NCBI GenBank assembly: GCA_014649355.1
Contig: BMSW01000016.1
Coordinates: 113,004 to 177,003, forward strand
Source of the DNA: Streptomyces althioticus
GTDB taxonomy: Bacteria > Actinomycetota > Actinomycetes > Streptomycetales > Streptomycetaceae
Direction: 5' to 3'
DNA length: 64,000 bases
The stretch's first letter is position 1, and each line of letters begins with the position of its first letter. Positions 51,924-60,801 of this stretch are shown here, piece by piece. The notes under the pieces were generated by a model. It had not been told where the DNA came from. It worked only from the letters and a program-made list of their open reading frames with translations, and did no database searches. A program made the translations under genes and the position numbers.

Positions 51924-52718
51924 ATGATGGGACCAGCACACTCACTGTCGGGCGCCGCGGCCTGGCTCGGGGTCGGAGCGGCGACCGCCGCGGCCGGACA
52001 CCCGATGCCCTGGCCCGTGCTGCTGGCCGGTGCGCTGATCTGCGCCGGGGCCGCGCTCGCCCCGGACCTGGACCACAAGTCCGCCACCATCTCGCGGTCC
52101 TTCGGCCCGGTCTCCCGCTGGCTGTGCGAGATCGTCGACAAGCTGTCCTACGCGGTCTACAAGTCGACGAGGAAACCGGCCGACCCCCGTCGTTCGGGCG
52201 GTCACCGCACCCTCACCCACACCTGGCTGTGGGCGGTCCTCATCGGCGGCGGCACCTCGGTGCTGGCGATCACCGGCGGCCGCTGGGCGGTCCTGTTCAT
52301 CTTGTTCGTGCACATGGTGCTCGCGATCGAGGGCCTGCTGTGGCGGGCGGCGCGCGGCTCGAGCAGCGACGTGCTGGTGTGGCTGCTGGCGGCGACCAGC
52401 GCCTGGATCATCGCGGGCATCCTCGACGAGCCCGGGAACGGCGCGAGCTGGCTGTTCACCGATCCCGGTCAGGAGTACCTGTGGCTGGGCCTGCCCATCG
52501 TGCTCGGCGCGATCGTGCACGACATCGGGGACGCGCTGACGGTCTCCGGCTGCCCGATCCTGTGGCCCATACCCGTGGGCCGCAAGCGCTGGTACCCGAT
52601 CGGCCCGCCGAAGGCCATGCGGTTCCGCGCCGGCAGCTGGGTGGAGCTGAAGGTGCTGATGCCGGCGTTCATGCTGCTGGGCGGGGTGGGCTGCGCGGCG
52701 GCGCTCAACGTCATATAG
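51924..52718 (+). CDS. YdjM/DUF457-type membrane metal-dependent hydrolase
   Basis: 264 residues. Seen: GPAHSLSGAAAWLG with the first ligand histidine, LAPDLDHKSATISRSFG, GGHRTLTHTWLWAVL, and IVHDIGDALTVSGCPILWP. These His/Asp sets within TM helices define the LexA-binding/YdjM-like hydrolase group. About five TM helices. Start assumed at 51924 (MMGPAHS); an ATG at 51906 is possible but has GAGGA directly against it. Reaction unknown. Confidence 0.83.
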   Translation: MMGPAHSLSGAAAWLGVGAATAAAGHPMPWPVLLAGALICAGAALAPDLDHKSATISRSFGPVSRWLCEIVDKLSYAVYKSTRKPADPRRSGGHRTLTHTWLWAVLIGGGTSVLAITGGRWAVLFILFVHMVLAIEGLLWRAARGSSSDVLVWLLAATSAWIIAGILDEPGNGASWLFTDPGQEYLWLGLPIVLGAIVHDIGDALTVSGCPILWPIPVGRKRWYPIGPPKAMRFRAGSWVELKVLMPAFMLLGGVGCAAALNVI

Positions 52719-52740
52719 CGCGCGATTGTCGGAGGGCGGG

Positions 52741-53013
52741 TCAGCTGCCGCTCGCGCCGCCCTCGCCCCCTTCACCGCCGTAACGGCGCTGGAAGCGGGC
52801 GACGCGGCCCTCGGTGTCCACGGTCCTGGCCTTGCCCGTGTAGAACGGGTGGCTCTCCGAGGAGATCTCCACATCCACCACCGGGTAGGTCTCGCCGTCG
52901 TCCCACTCGATGGTCTGCCCGCTGGACGCGGTCGACCGGGTGAGGAAGGCGTAACCGGCGGCCCGGTCACGGAAGACGACCGGGTGGTAGTCGGGGTGCT
53001 TGTCCTTCTGCAT
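52741..53013 (-). CDS. rpmE2: 50S ribosomal protein L31 type B, zinc-independent
   Basis: 90 residues. Seen: MQKDKHPDYHPVVFRDRAAG, then SHPFYTGKARTVDTEGRVARF. The CxxC zinc ligands of the primary L31 are absent, as in the paralogue induced under zinc limitation by Zur in Streptomyces (family knowledge). The C-terminus is Gly/Glu-rich. I saw no clear Zur box; the 51-bp gap to the upstream gene is short. Confidence 0.95.
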   Translation of the reverse strand: MQKDKHPDYHPVVFRDRAAGYAFLTRSTASSGQTIEWDDGETYPVVDVEISSESHPFYTGKARTVDTEGRVARFQRRYGGEGGEGGASGS

Positions 53014-53064
53014 GGGTGCTCCTCGGGCGGCTGGGATCCGCGAGCGCGGCCGGAAACGGCGGGG

Positions 53065-53535
53065 TCAGCCGGGCAGGCTGTCCTCGTCGACGATGTGCAC
53101 GGCGGCCTCCTCGGCGGAGGCGGCGGCGCCGTCGATGCCCACGTCGTAGGCGACCAGCGCCTCCTCGTCGTCCTCGTGCGCCCCTTCGTCGGGGGCGACG
53201 AGCCGGCCGGAGCGTGCCGCACCGACCTCGTTGTCCAGGAGTTCCCCGTCGGTGCCGGTGGAATCACCGACGCCGTCGTCGTCCGGCACGGTCATGTCCG
53301 GCAGCTCCTCGGCCAGCCGCTGCTCCAGCGTCTCGCCCTCGTGCTGCTCGGCGGCGGTCACACCGTAGTGCTCCACGGCCAGGGGCCGCTCGGGAGGGGA
53401 CCAGCCCCGGTCGAGGGGGTCGGCGACACCGTCGGTCTCCAGCGTGTCCTCGGCGTCCAGCAGTCCGGCGTCGTCCTGGATCTCGGACGCGTCGGGCTGG
53501 TAGACGTCGTCTCCCCAACCGTCACCGCTGTTCAC
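53065..53535 (-). CDS. DUF5709-type acidic protein
   Basis: 156 residues, very acidic, no TM segment. Seen: GDDVYQPDASEIQDDAGLLD, WSPPERPLAVEHYGVTAAEQ, GETLEQRLAEELPD and EEALVAYDVGIDGAAASAEEAAVHIVDE toward the end (split here by charge). The DUF5709 name is from memory. GTG at 53535 chosen because GGAGG lies 5 nt upstream. Likely soluble and partly disordered; function unknown. Confidence 0.78.
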   Translation of the reverse strand: MNSGDGWGDDVYQPDASEIQDDAGLLDAEDTLETDGVADPLDRGWSPPERPLAVEHYGVTAAEQHEGETLEQRLAEELPDMTVPDDDGVGDSTGTDGELLDNEVGAARSGRLVAPDEGAHEDDEEALVAYDVGIDGAAASAEEAAVHIVDEDSLPG

Positions 53536-53894
53536 GGACACCTCCAGGGGGTGGGGCGGGCCGCGTCGCCCGCCGTGGCCCGCACCGGGCCGTCTCCACG
53601 GGCATCGGACCCGCCAGGACCCGATCACCGGGCCCGGACGCTCCCGTAGCCGATGCCTGCTTCCAGCCTTCCACCGGATCTCCCGACCCCGCAACGCCAC
53701 GCGTGACGACCGGCGCGGGCCGGCCCGCTGTCCCGCGCGCCGTCGCCGCCACGCTGTGCGGCGCACGGCAGGTGCCGGCCGGCCCGTTCACGAACCGTGC
53801 GCGGGGTGTGGGCCCACCCGCCGACGGCGGCGCGCCACACCGCCGGCCGACGGCGAGGCGCCTCGCCGCTCCGGGAGGCGAGCGACCCCCGTCG

Positions 53895-54095
53895 CGGGCC
53901 GCCTGCCCCGATCACCGGTTGCGGGCCGCCTGCCCCGATCACCGGTTGCGGGCCACCCGCCCCAATCACCGGTTGCGGGTCCCCGCCCCGATGCCTCCGG
54001 TCGCGGGTCACCTGCCCCCGGGGCCACCGAACTGCGGGACACCGCGCTCCGAGGTCACCGAGCTGCGGGTCACCGTGCCCCGAGGCCACCGGGTG
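53895..54095. repeat. 27-bp and 31-bp tandem repeats
   Basis: Three 27-bp units with core GCCCCGATCACCGGTTG at 53895, 53922 and 53949, plus a degenerate fourth. Two 31-bp units of CCGANCTGCGGGNCACCG type follow at about 54028-54089. The stretch 53536-54589 has no credible gene. Confidence 0.8.
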
Positions 54096-54130
54096 TAGGG
54101 GCCGCGCCCCGCCCCCGGGCTGCCCCGCCC

Positions 54131-54480
54131 CGAGGACGCCGTGTCATGGGACGCCCGCCCTGAGGACGCCGTGCTGCGGGACGGCCGCCCGAGGGCGCTG
54201 TGCTGCGGGGCGCCCGCTCCGAGGACACCCGCCACCCCGGGGGCCGCCCTCCCCCCGGGCTGCCCCGCCCCGGGACGCCGTGCTACGGCACGCCCGTCCT
54301 GAGGACGCCGCGCTGCGGGACGCCCGCTCCAAGGACGCCGGGTCGCGGGGCGCCCGCTCCGAGGACGCCGGGTCGCGGGGCGCCCGCTCCGAGGACGCCG
54401 GGTTGCGGGGCGCCCGCCCTGAGGACGCCGCGCTACGGCACGCCCGCCCCGAGAACACCCCCCTGGGGCCGCCCCGCCAC
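54131..54480. repeat. 30-bp minisatellite, about 11 copies
   Basis: Units of the form GAGGACGCCG-N6-GGNGCGCCCGC repeat every 30 bp (54131, 54161, 54191, 54271, 54301, 54331, 54361, 54391, 54421 and others), interrupted once at about 54221-54270. The CCCCGGGCTGCCCCGCCCCG lead-in occurs twice (about 54113 and 54253), indicating a higher-order duplication. The period keeps all frames open, so long open frames here are not evidence of coding. Confidence 0.85.
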
Positions 54481-54589
54481 CGAAGGTCGCCCTGCCCCTG
54501 GGTTGCCCCGTCCCGCGGACCCGCCGCCCGGGACGCCCCGCGACACAACAGTCCCGCGCCCCAGGACAGCCCCGGGGCGCGAGCCCCGG

Positions 54590-56371
54590 TCACCCGTGCC
54601 AGCTGCGCCACAGTGCCGCGTACGCCCCGTCCGCCGCGACCAGTTCCTCGTGGCTGCCCAGTTCGCTGATGCGGCCGTTCTCGACGACGGCGATGACGTC
54701 CGCGTCGTGGGCCGTGTGCAGACGGTGGGCGATGGCGACGACGGTGCGGCCGTCGAGGACGCGGGCCAGGGACCGCTCCAGGTGACGTGCCGCGCGCGGG
54801 TCGAGCAGCGAGGTCGCCTCGTCGAGGACCAGCGTGTGCGGGTCGGCCAGCACCAGCCGGGCCAGCGCGATCTGCTGCGCCTGCGCCGGAGTGAGCGCGA
54901 ACCCGCCGGAGCCGACCTCCGTGTCGAGGCCGTCCTCCAGCGCCCGCGCCCACGCGTCCGCGTCGACCGCGCCGAGCGCCGCCCACAGCTGGGCGTCCTC
55001 CGCGTCGGTGCGGGCGAGCCGCAGGTTGTCGCGGAGAGAGCCGACGAAGACGTGGTGCTCCTGGTTGACGAGGGCGACGTGGGAGCGGACCCGTTCCGCG
55101 GTCATGCGGGACAGTTCCGCGTCGCCGAGGGTGACGCGTCCCTCCCGGGGCGCGTAGATCCCCGCGAGCAGCCGGCCCAGCGTGGACTTGCCCGCGCCGG
55201 AGGGACCCACCAGGGCCATCCGGGTCCCCGGCGGCACCTCGAGGGACACCTTGCGCAGGACGTCCACGCCCTCCAGGTAGCCGAAGTGCACGGTGTCCGC
55301 CCGCACCCGCCGCCCCTCGGGCGTCATGTCCGGGTCCCCGGCGTCGGGCTCGATGTCCCGCACGCCGACCAGCCGGGCCAGTGACACCTGCGCGACCTGC
55401 AGCTCGTCGTACCAGCGCAGGATGAGGCCGACCGGGTCCACCAGCATCTGTGCGATCAGCGCGGCCGTCGTCAGCTGGCCGACGCCGATCCAGCCCTGGA
55501 GCACGAACACGCCGCCGATCATCAGGACCGACCCGAGGACCGTGACGTGGGTGATGTTGATGACGGGGAACAGCACCGAGCGCAGCCACAGCGTGTAGCG
55601 CTCCCAGGCCGTCCACTCCCGCACCCGCTGGTCCGTCAGCGCCACGCGGCGCGGGCCGAGGCGGTGCGCCTCCACCGTCCGCCCGGCGTCCACGGTCTCG
55701 GCGAGCGCGGCGGCCACCGCCGCGTACCCGGCAGCCTCCGAGCGGTAGGCGCCGGGCGCCCGGCGGAAGTACCAGCGGCAGCCGGCCACCAGCAGCGGCA
55801 CGGCGACCAGCACCGCGGGCGCCAGTTCCGGCGCGGTGACGATCAGGCCGCCGAGCAGCAGGGCCACCCACACCACGCCGATCGCCAGCTGGGGCACGGC
55901 CTCGCGCATGGCGTTGCCGAGCCGGTCGATGTCGGTGGTGATCCGCGACAGCAGATCGCCGGTGCCGGCGCGTTCCAGCACGCCCGGTGGCAGTCCGACC
56001 GACCGCACCAGGAAGTCCTCGCGCAGGTCCGCCAGCATCCGCTCGCCGAGCATCGCCCCGCGCAGCCGCACCTGCCGGACGAACCCGGCCTGCGTCACGA
56101 GGGCGGCGACGAACACCGTCGCCGTGAGCCCCAGGTGCAGCTCCCGCGCGCCGGACGAGACCCGTTCCACGAGCCCGCCCAGCAGGTACGGGCCGACCAT
56201 CGAGGCGATCACCGCGACCGTGTTGACGGCGACCAGCAGCACGAAGGCCCGCCGGTGGCGGCGCAACAGCTCGGCCGCGTACGCGCGCACGGTCGCGGGC
56301 GCGCCCACCGGCAGCGTGCTGGCCGCCGTCGGGGCCGCCGGGTCGTACGCCGGTGGCGCGACGCCGATCAT
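54590..56371 (-). CDS. ABC exporter half-transporter, subunit with degenerate signature motif
   Basis: 593 residues: six-TM exporter domain (about 40-335) and nucleotide-binding domain (about 355-593). Walker A GPSGAGKST (389-397), Q-loop VNQEHH, Walker B TLVLDEATS (513-521) and H-loop AIAHR are intact. The ABC signature, normally LSGGQ, reads LTPAQ (493-497; bases 54881-54895). Start ATG overlaps the partner stop (ATGA, 56368-56371), so the two are made together as a heterodimer. Substrate unknown. Confidence 0.92.
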   Translation of the reverse strand: MIGVAPPAYDPAAPTAASTLPVGAPATVRAYAAELLRRHRRAFVLLVAVNTVAVIASMVGPYLLGGLVERVSSGARELHLGLTATVFVAALVTQAGFVRQVRLRGAMLGERMLADLREDFLVRSVGLPPGVLERAGTGDLLSRITTDIDRLGNAMREAVPQLAIGVVWVALLLGGLIVTAPELAPAVLVAVPLLVAGCRWYFRRAPGAYRSEAAGYAAVAAALAETVDAGRTVEAHRLGPRRVALTDQRVREWTAWERYTLWLRSVLFPVINITHVTVLGSVLMIGGVFVLQGWIGVGQLTTAALIAQMLVDPVGLILRWYDELQVAQVSLARLVGVRDIEPDAGDPDMTPEGRRVRADTVHFGYLEGVDVLRKVSLEVPPGTRMALVGPSGAGKSTLGRLLAGIYAPREGRVTLGDAELSRMTAERVRSHVALVNQEHHVFVGSLRDNLRLARTDAEDAQLWAALGAVDADAWARALEDGLDTEVGSGGFALTPAQAQQIALARLVLADPHTLVLDEATSLLDPRAARHLERSLARVLDGRTVVAIAHRLHTAHDADVIAVVENGRISELGSHEELVAADGAYAALWRSWHG

Positions 56372-58212
56372 GCCGTCTCCTCGATCTCTTCGAGTGTTTC
56401 CAGTTCCTCGAGGCCGTCCGGGGCCTCGTCCGTGCGCCGCTCGCCCTCGTCGACGCGGAGCGCGGCGGACGACGCCGTCTCTGCCTCCGTCTCGCGGGTC
56501 ACCACGGCCCGGTAGCGGGGCTCGGTGCGCACCAGCTCCCGGTGGCCGCCCACCGCGACGACCGTGCCCTCGTGCAGGAACACCACCCGGTCGGCGCGGT
56601 CCAGCAGCAGCGGGGAGGAGGTGAACACCACCGTGGTGCGTCCGGTCCGCAGGCCGCGCACACCCTCGGCGATGCGCGCCTCGGTGTGCGAGTCGACGGC
56701 CGAGGTCGGCTCGTCCAGCACCAGCACCTCCGGGTCGGTGACCAGCGACCGGGCGAGCGCGAGCCGCTGGCGCTGCCCGCCGGACAGCGACCGCCCGCGT
56801 TCGGTGATGCGGGCGTCCATCGGGTCCTCGGCGTCCAGCGACCCCTGGACCAGCGCGGCCAGCACGTCCTGGCACTGCGCGGCCTCCAGCGCCGCCCCCG
56901 GGTCCACCGCGCCGGACGCGGGCACGTCGAGCAACTCCCGCAGGGTGCCGGAGAGCAGCACCGGGTCCTTGTCCTGCACCAGCACGGCCGTACGGGCGCT
57001 GTCCAGCGGCAGTTCGTCGAGGGGCACCCCGCCGAGCAGCGCCGAGGTGCCTTCCTCCGCGGCGTGCCCGCCGAGCCGTTCGGCCAGCCGTCCCGCCGCG
57101 TCCGGGTCCCCGCACACCACGGCGGTGAGCAGCCCGGACGAGGCGCACAGCCCCGTCTCCGGGTCGTACAGGTCGCCCGCCGGGGTCTCGGCGGCGCGTG
57201 TGCCGGCGGTGTCCGTGGCCCGCTCCAGCGACAGCACGCGCGCGGCCCGCCGGGCCGAGGGGCGCGAGAAGGAGTACGCCATCGCGATCTCCTCGAAGTG
57301 CCGCAGGGGGTAGGTGAGGAGCATCACCGAGCTGTAGACGGTGACCAGTTCACCGACGTCGATCCGGCCGTCGCGGGCCAGGCGGACGCCGTACCAGACC
57401 ACGGTGATCAGCAGCAGGCCCGGCAGCAGCACCTGGACGGCCGCGATCAGCGACCACATGCGCGCGCTGCGCACGGCCGCGTGGCGGACCTCCTGCGAGG
57501 CGCGGCGGTAGCGGTCGAGGAACAGGTCCTCGCCGCCGATGCCGCGTAGCACCCGCAGTCCGGCGACGGTGTCCGAGGCGAGTTCGGTGGCCCGTCCTGC
57601 CTTCTCGCGCTGGAGGTCCGCGCGCCGGGTGGCCCCGGGCAGCAGCGGCAGCACCGCGAGCGCCAGCACGGGCAGTCCCACGGCGACGACGACGCCCAGG
57701 GCGGGCTGGTGGACGAGGAGGCCGACGGTGACGACGACGATGGTGACCGCGGCGGCGGTGAACCGCGACAGGGCCTCCACGAACCAGCCGATCTTCTCCA
57801 CGTCACCCGTGGAGACCGCGACGACCTCGCCCGCGGCCACCCGCCGGGTCAGTGCGGAGCCCAGCACGGCGGCCTTGCGGCCCAGCAACTGCTGCACCCG
57901 GGCGGCGGCGGTGATCCAGTTGGTGACGGCGGCGCGGTGCAGGAAGGTGTCGCCGGCCGCGACGCCCGCGCCGGCCAGTGCCAGCAGCCCGCCCGCCAGC
58001 GCGAGCCGCCCGCCGGAGCGGTCGACCGCGGCCTGGACGGCGGCGCCGACGCAGAACGGCAGCGAGGCCACGGAGGCGAAGTGCAGCAGGCCCCAGGCCA
58101 GCGCCTTGAGCTGTCCGCCCAGCTGGTTGCGGAAGAGCCACCACAGGAATCGAGGACCCGAACGGGCGTCGGGCGCGCCCGGATCGGGATAGGGAAGGTC
58201 GTGAATCTGCAT
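56368..58212 (-). CDS. ABC exporter half-transporter, subunit with degenerate Walker A and H-loop
   Basis: 614 residues: TM domain (about 20-325) and nucleotide-binding domain (about 345-600). The Walker A position reads GDPDAAGR (368-375; bases 57088-57111), with no GKS/T. The H-loop histidine is replaced in FTSSP (about 530-534). Signature LSGGQ (476-480) and Walker B LVLDEPTS (497-504) are intact. These losses complement those of the partner subunit. ATG at 58212 assumed; a GTG at 58290 would add 26 residues. Confidence 0.9.
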   Translation of the reverse strand: MQIHDLPYPDPGAPDARSGPRFLWWLFRNQLGGQLKALAWGLLHFASVASLPFCVGAAVQAAVDRSGGRLALAGGLLALAGAGVAAGDTFLHRAAVTNWITAAARVQQLLGRKAAVLGSALTRRVAAGEVVAVSTGDVEKIGWFVEALSRFTAAAVTIVVVTVGLLVHQPALGVVVAVGLPVLALAVLPLLPGATRRADLQREKAGRATELASDTVAGLRVLRGIGGEDLFLDRYRRASQEVRHAAVRSARMWSLIAAVQVLLPGLLLITVVWYGVRLARDGRIDVGELVTVYSSVMLLTYPLRHFEEIAMAYSFSRPSARRAARVLSLERATDTAGTRAAETPAGDLYDPETGLCASSGLLTAVVCGDPDAAGRLAERLGGHAAEEGTSALLGGVPLDELPLDSARTAVLVQDKDPVLLSGTLRELLDVPASGAVDPGAALEAAQCQDVLAALVQGSLDAEDPMDARITERGRSLSGGQRQRLALARSLVTDPEVLVLDEPTSAVDSHTEARIAEGVRGLRTGRTTVVFTSSPLLLDRADRVVFLHEGTVVAVGGHRELVRTEPRYRAVVTRETEAETASSAALRVDEGERRTDEAPDGLEELETLEEIEETA

Positions 58213-58381
58213 GGTGTCCCAGGGGCTCGGAGCAGGGCCGCGGACGTCCTCGGACGGCGGCAGCAAACCGTGACAGGTTGACTCCGTCACCAGCCCCTGG
58301 GCAACTGGTTTTCCCGGCCGCGGCCTGGGTGCGGGACACGCTCATCCCTCCTGGGACGTGTGCGTCCGGGGCGAGCGGGCG

Positions 58382-58870
58382 TCAGTTCCCGCCGTTGCCC
58401 GGCCGCCGAGCCGCGCCCTCCTCGCAGGGCGGTCCCGGCGGACCGTCGACCAGGGTGTTCAGGAGCTCCCCGAGCTGCTCCCGCTCCCGTTCGCCCAGCG
58501 GGGCGAGGATTTCCGACGCCGCCGCCCGCCGCGCCGCGCGCAGTTCGCGGAGCGTCTCGCGGCCCTCGTCGGTCAGCTCGATGCGGATCACCCGCCGGTT
58601 GGCCGGATCCGGGACCCTGCGCACCTTGCCGTGCGCCTCCAGCCCGTCGACCAGCGTGGTCACCGCGCGGGGCACCACCTCCAGCCGCTCCGCGAGATCG
58701 GCCATGCGGGGCGGCGAGCCGTAGTGCGCGAGGGTGCGCAGCAGCCGGGACTGGGCAGGAGTGATGCCGAGCTCGCGCCGCTCCAGATGGCGTTTCTGGA
58801 TGCGATGCACCCGGCGGGTGAGCCGGAGCAGCTGCTCGGCGAGCAAGCCGTCGGGGTCGGGGGCGGTCAT
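58382..58870 (-). CDS. MarR-family transcriptional regulator
   Basis: 162 residues. Winged helix-turn-helix (about 35-110) with ITPAQSRLLRTLAHYG, MADLAERLEVVPRAVTTLVD and the wing RRVPDPANRRVIRIELTDEG. Divergent from an ABC exporter over a perfect palindrome that covers the exporter promoter, the classic layout of a MarR-type drug-efflux switch. GATAAT lies 8 nt before the ATG, without a ribosome binding site. Confidence 0.92.
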   Translation of the reverse strand: MTAPDPDGLLAEQLLRLTRRVHRIQKRHLERRELGITPAQSRLLRTLAHYGSPPRMADLAERLEVVPRAVTTLVDGLEAHGKVRRVPDPANRRVIRIELTDEGRETLRELRAARRAAASEILAPLGEREREQLGELLNTLVDGPPGPPCEEGAARRPGNGGN

Positions 58871-58878
58871 GCGGGAAC

Positions 58879-58884
58879 ATTATC
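58879..58884 (-). promoter_or_regulatory. -10 hexamer of the marR promoter
   Basis: GATAAT on the minus strand, 8 nt from the ATG at 58870; probably leaderless. Confidence 0.45.
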
Positions 58885-58893
58885 AGGATGCCG

Positions 58894-58926
58894 TTCATTG
58901 TGAGTGCAGGTAACAATGAATACTGT
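58894..58926 (+). promoter_or_regulatory. MarR operator over a TTGTGA-N17-TACTGT promoter
   Basis: TTCATTGT (58894-58901) and ACAATGAA (58913-58920) form a perfect 8-bp inverted repeat with an 11-bp centre. It overlaps the -35 TTGTGA (58898-58903) and the 17-bp spacer before the -10 TACTGT (58921-58926), so bound repressor would block RNA polymerase. Confidence 0.75.
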
Positions 58927-58955
58927 TCATCGACAACCGCGCCTCGAAGGAGACC

Positions 58956-60758
58956 ATGCACCCCGATCACGCACCCGCGTGGACGCCGCCCGCCGGAGCC
59001 GAGCAGGAACCCCGGCAGGTGCGGCGCATCCTGCGCCTCTTCCGCCCCTACCGGGGCCGCCTCGCGATCGTCGGACTGCTCGTCGGGGCGTCGTCGCTCG
59101 TGTCGGTCGCCTCGCCGTTCCTGCTGAAGGCGATTCTCGACGTCGCCCTGCCCGAGGGCCGCACCGGGCTGCTCAGCCTGCTGGTGCTCGGCATGATTCT
59201 CGGCGCCGTGCTCACCAGCGTCTTCGGCGTGCTGCAGACCCTGATCTCCACGACCGTCGGCCAGCGCGTCATGCACGATCTGCGCACCGCCGTCTACGGG
59301 CGTCTGCAGCGCATGTCGCTCGCCTTCTTCACCCGCACCCGCACCGGCGAGGTGCAGTCCCGCATCGCCAACGACATCGGCGGCATGCAGGCCACCGTCA
59401 CGTCGACGGCGACCTCGCTGGTCTCCAACCTCACCAGCGTGGTCGCGACGATCGTGGCGATGCTCGCGCTCGACTGGCGCCTGACGGTCGTGTCACTCGC
59501 GCTGCTGCCGGTCTTCGTCTGGATCAGCCGCCGCGTCGGCAACGAACGCAAGAAGATCACCACCCGGCGCCAGAAGCAGATGGCGGCGATGGCGGCCACC
59601 GTCACCGAGTCGCTGTCGGTCAGCGGCATCCTGCTCGGGCGCACGATGGGCCGCTCCGACTCCCTGACCGCGGCCTTCGCCGACGAGTCCGAGCGGCTGG
59701 TCGACCTGGAGGTGCGGTCGAACATGGCGGGCCGTTGGCGGATGGCGGTCATCACCATCGTCATGGCCGCGATGCCCGCGGTCATCTACTGGACGGCCGG
59801 CCTCGCCCTGCACTCGGGCGGCCCGGGGGTGTCGATCGGCACCATCGTCGCGTTCGTCTCGCTCCAGCAGGGCCTGTTCCGCCCGGCGGTCAGCCTGCTG
59901 TCCACCGGCGTGCAGATCCAGACCTCGCTCGCCCTCTTTCAGCGCATCTTCGAGTACCTCGACCTGCCCATCGACATCACCGAGCGCGCGGACCCGGTGC
60001 GCCGGGACCGCGTGAAGGGCGAGGTCCGCTTCGAGAAGGTCTCCTTCGGCTACGACGGCAAGGGCGGCCCGGTCCTCGACGGCATCGACATCACCGTCCC
60101 GCCGGGCGGCAGCCTCGCCGTCGTCGGTCCGACCGGCGCCGGCAAGTCCACGCTCGGCCACCTGGTGCCGCGGCTCTACGACGTCACGGGCGGGCGCGTC
60201 ACCCTCGACGGGGTGGACGTGCGCGACCTCGACTTCGACACACTGGCCCGCGCGGTCGGCGTCGTCTCCCAGGAGACGTACCTCTTCCACGCGTCGGTCG
60301 CCGACAACCTGCGCTTCGCCAAGCCCGACGCCACCGACGAGGAGCTGCACGCGGCGGCGAAGGCCGCCCAGATCCACGACCACATCGCGGACCTGCCGGA
60401 CGGCTACGACACCGTCGTCGGGGAACGCGGCCACCGCTTCTCGGGCGGCGAGAAGCAGCGCCTGGCGATCGCCCGGACCATCCTGCGCGACCCTCCGGTC
60501 CTCGTCCTCGACGAGGCGACCAGCGCGCTGGACACCCGTACCGAGGCGGCGGTGCAGGCCGCGATCGACGCGCTGTCGGCCGACCGGACCACCATCACCA
60601 TCGCCCACCGGCTGTCCACGGTCCGAGGCGCCGACCAGATCGTGGTCCTCGACGCGGGGCGCGTCGTGGAGCGCGGGACCCACGAGGAACTGCTGGAGCG
60701 CGGCGGACGGTACGCGGCCCTCGTGCGAAGGGACGCCCGACTGGAGCCGACAACCTGA
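58956..60758 (+). CDS. ABC multidrug exporter half-transporter (homodimeric type)
   Basis: 600 residues. Six-TM domain (about 30-325) and nucleotide-binding domain (about 355-595). All motifs are intact: Walker A GPTGAGKST, Q-loop VVSQETY, signature FSGGEKQRLAIAR, Walker B VLVLDEATSALD and H-loop TIAHRLS. This contrasts with the neighbouring heterodimer. ATG at 58956 follows AAGGAG. Control by the divergent MarR regulator suggests induction by a toxic compound. Confidence 0.94.
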   Translation: MHPDHAPAWTPPAGAEQEPRQVRRILRLFRPYRGRLAIVGLLVGASSLVSVASPFLLKAILDVALPEGRTGLLSLLVLGMILGAVLTSVFGVLQTLISTTVGQRVMHDLRTAVYGRLQRMSLAFFTRTRTGEVQSRIANDIGGMQATVTSTATSLVSNLTSVVATIVAMLALDWRLTVVSLALLPVFVWISRRVGNERKKITTRRQKQMAAMAATVTESLSVSGILLGRTMGRSDSLTAAFADESERLVDLEVRSNMAGRWRMAVITIVMAAMPAVIYWTAGLALHSGGPGVSIGTIVAFVSLQQGLFRPAVSLLSTGVQIQTSLALFQRIFEYLDLPIDITERADPVRRDRVKGEVRFEKVSFGYDGKGGPVLDGIDITVPPGGSLAVVGPTGAGKSTLGHLVPRLYDVTGGRVTLDGVDVRDLDFDTLARAVGVVSQETYLFHASVADNLRFAKPDATDEELHAAAKAAQIHDHIADLPDGYDTVVGERGHRFSGGEKQRLAIARTILRDPPVLVLDEATSALDTRTEAAVQAAIDALSADRTTITIAHRLSTVRGADQIVVLDAGRVVERGTHEELLERGGRYAALVRRDARLEPTT

Positions 60759-60789
60759 AAATATGCCGGGTTTGTGACGGTATGCGGGT

Positions 60790-60795
60790 TACCGT
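60790..60795 (+). promoter_or_regulatory. -10 hexamer before the MltG-like gene
   Basis: TACCGT lies exactly 6 nt before the ATG at 60802, without a ribosome binding site; probably leaderless. Confidence 0.5.
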
Positions 60796-60801
60796 GCCCG
60801 C

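Noticed and set aside
48917..52783. A 1288-codon open frame on the plus strand
   Set aside because: It runs opposite the TesB and helicase genes and through unrelated genes, with low-complexity translation and no domain signature.
54131..54480. Possible CRISPR array (regular 30-bp repeats)
   Set aside because: The units are contiguous without unique spacers, diverge gradually, and no cas gene is in the window. It is a minisatellite.
53797..54669. Long open frame through the minisatellite block on the plus strand, and opposing ones on the minus strand
   Set aside because: Composition follows the repeats in every frame, they run into the ABC exporter gene, and no start signal is visible.
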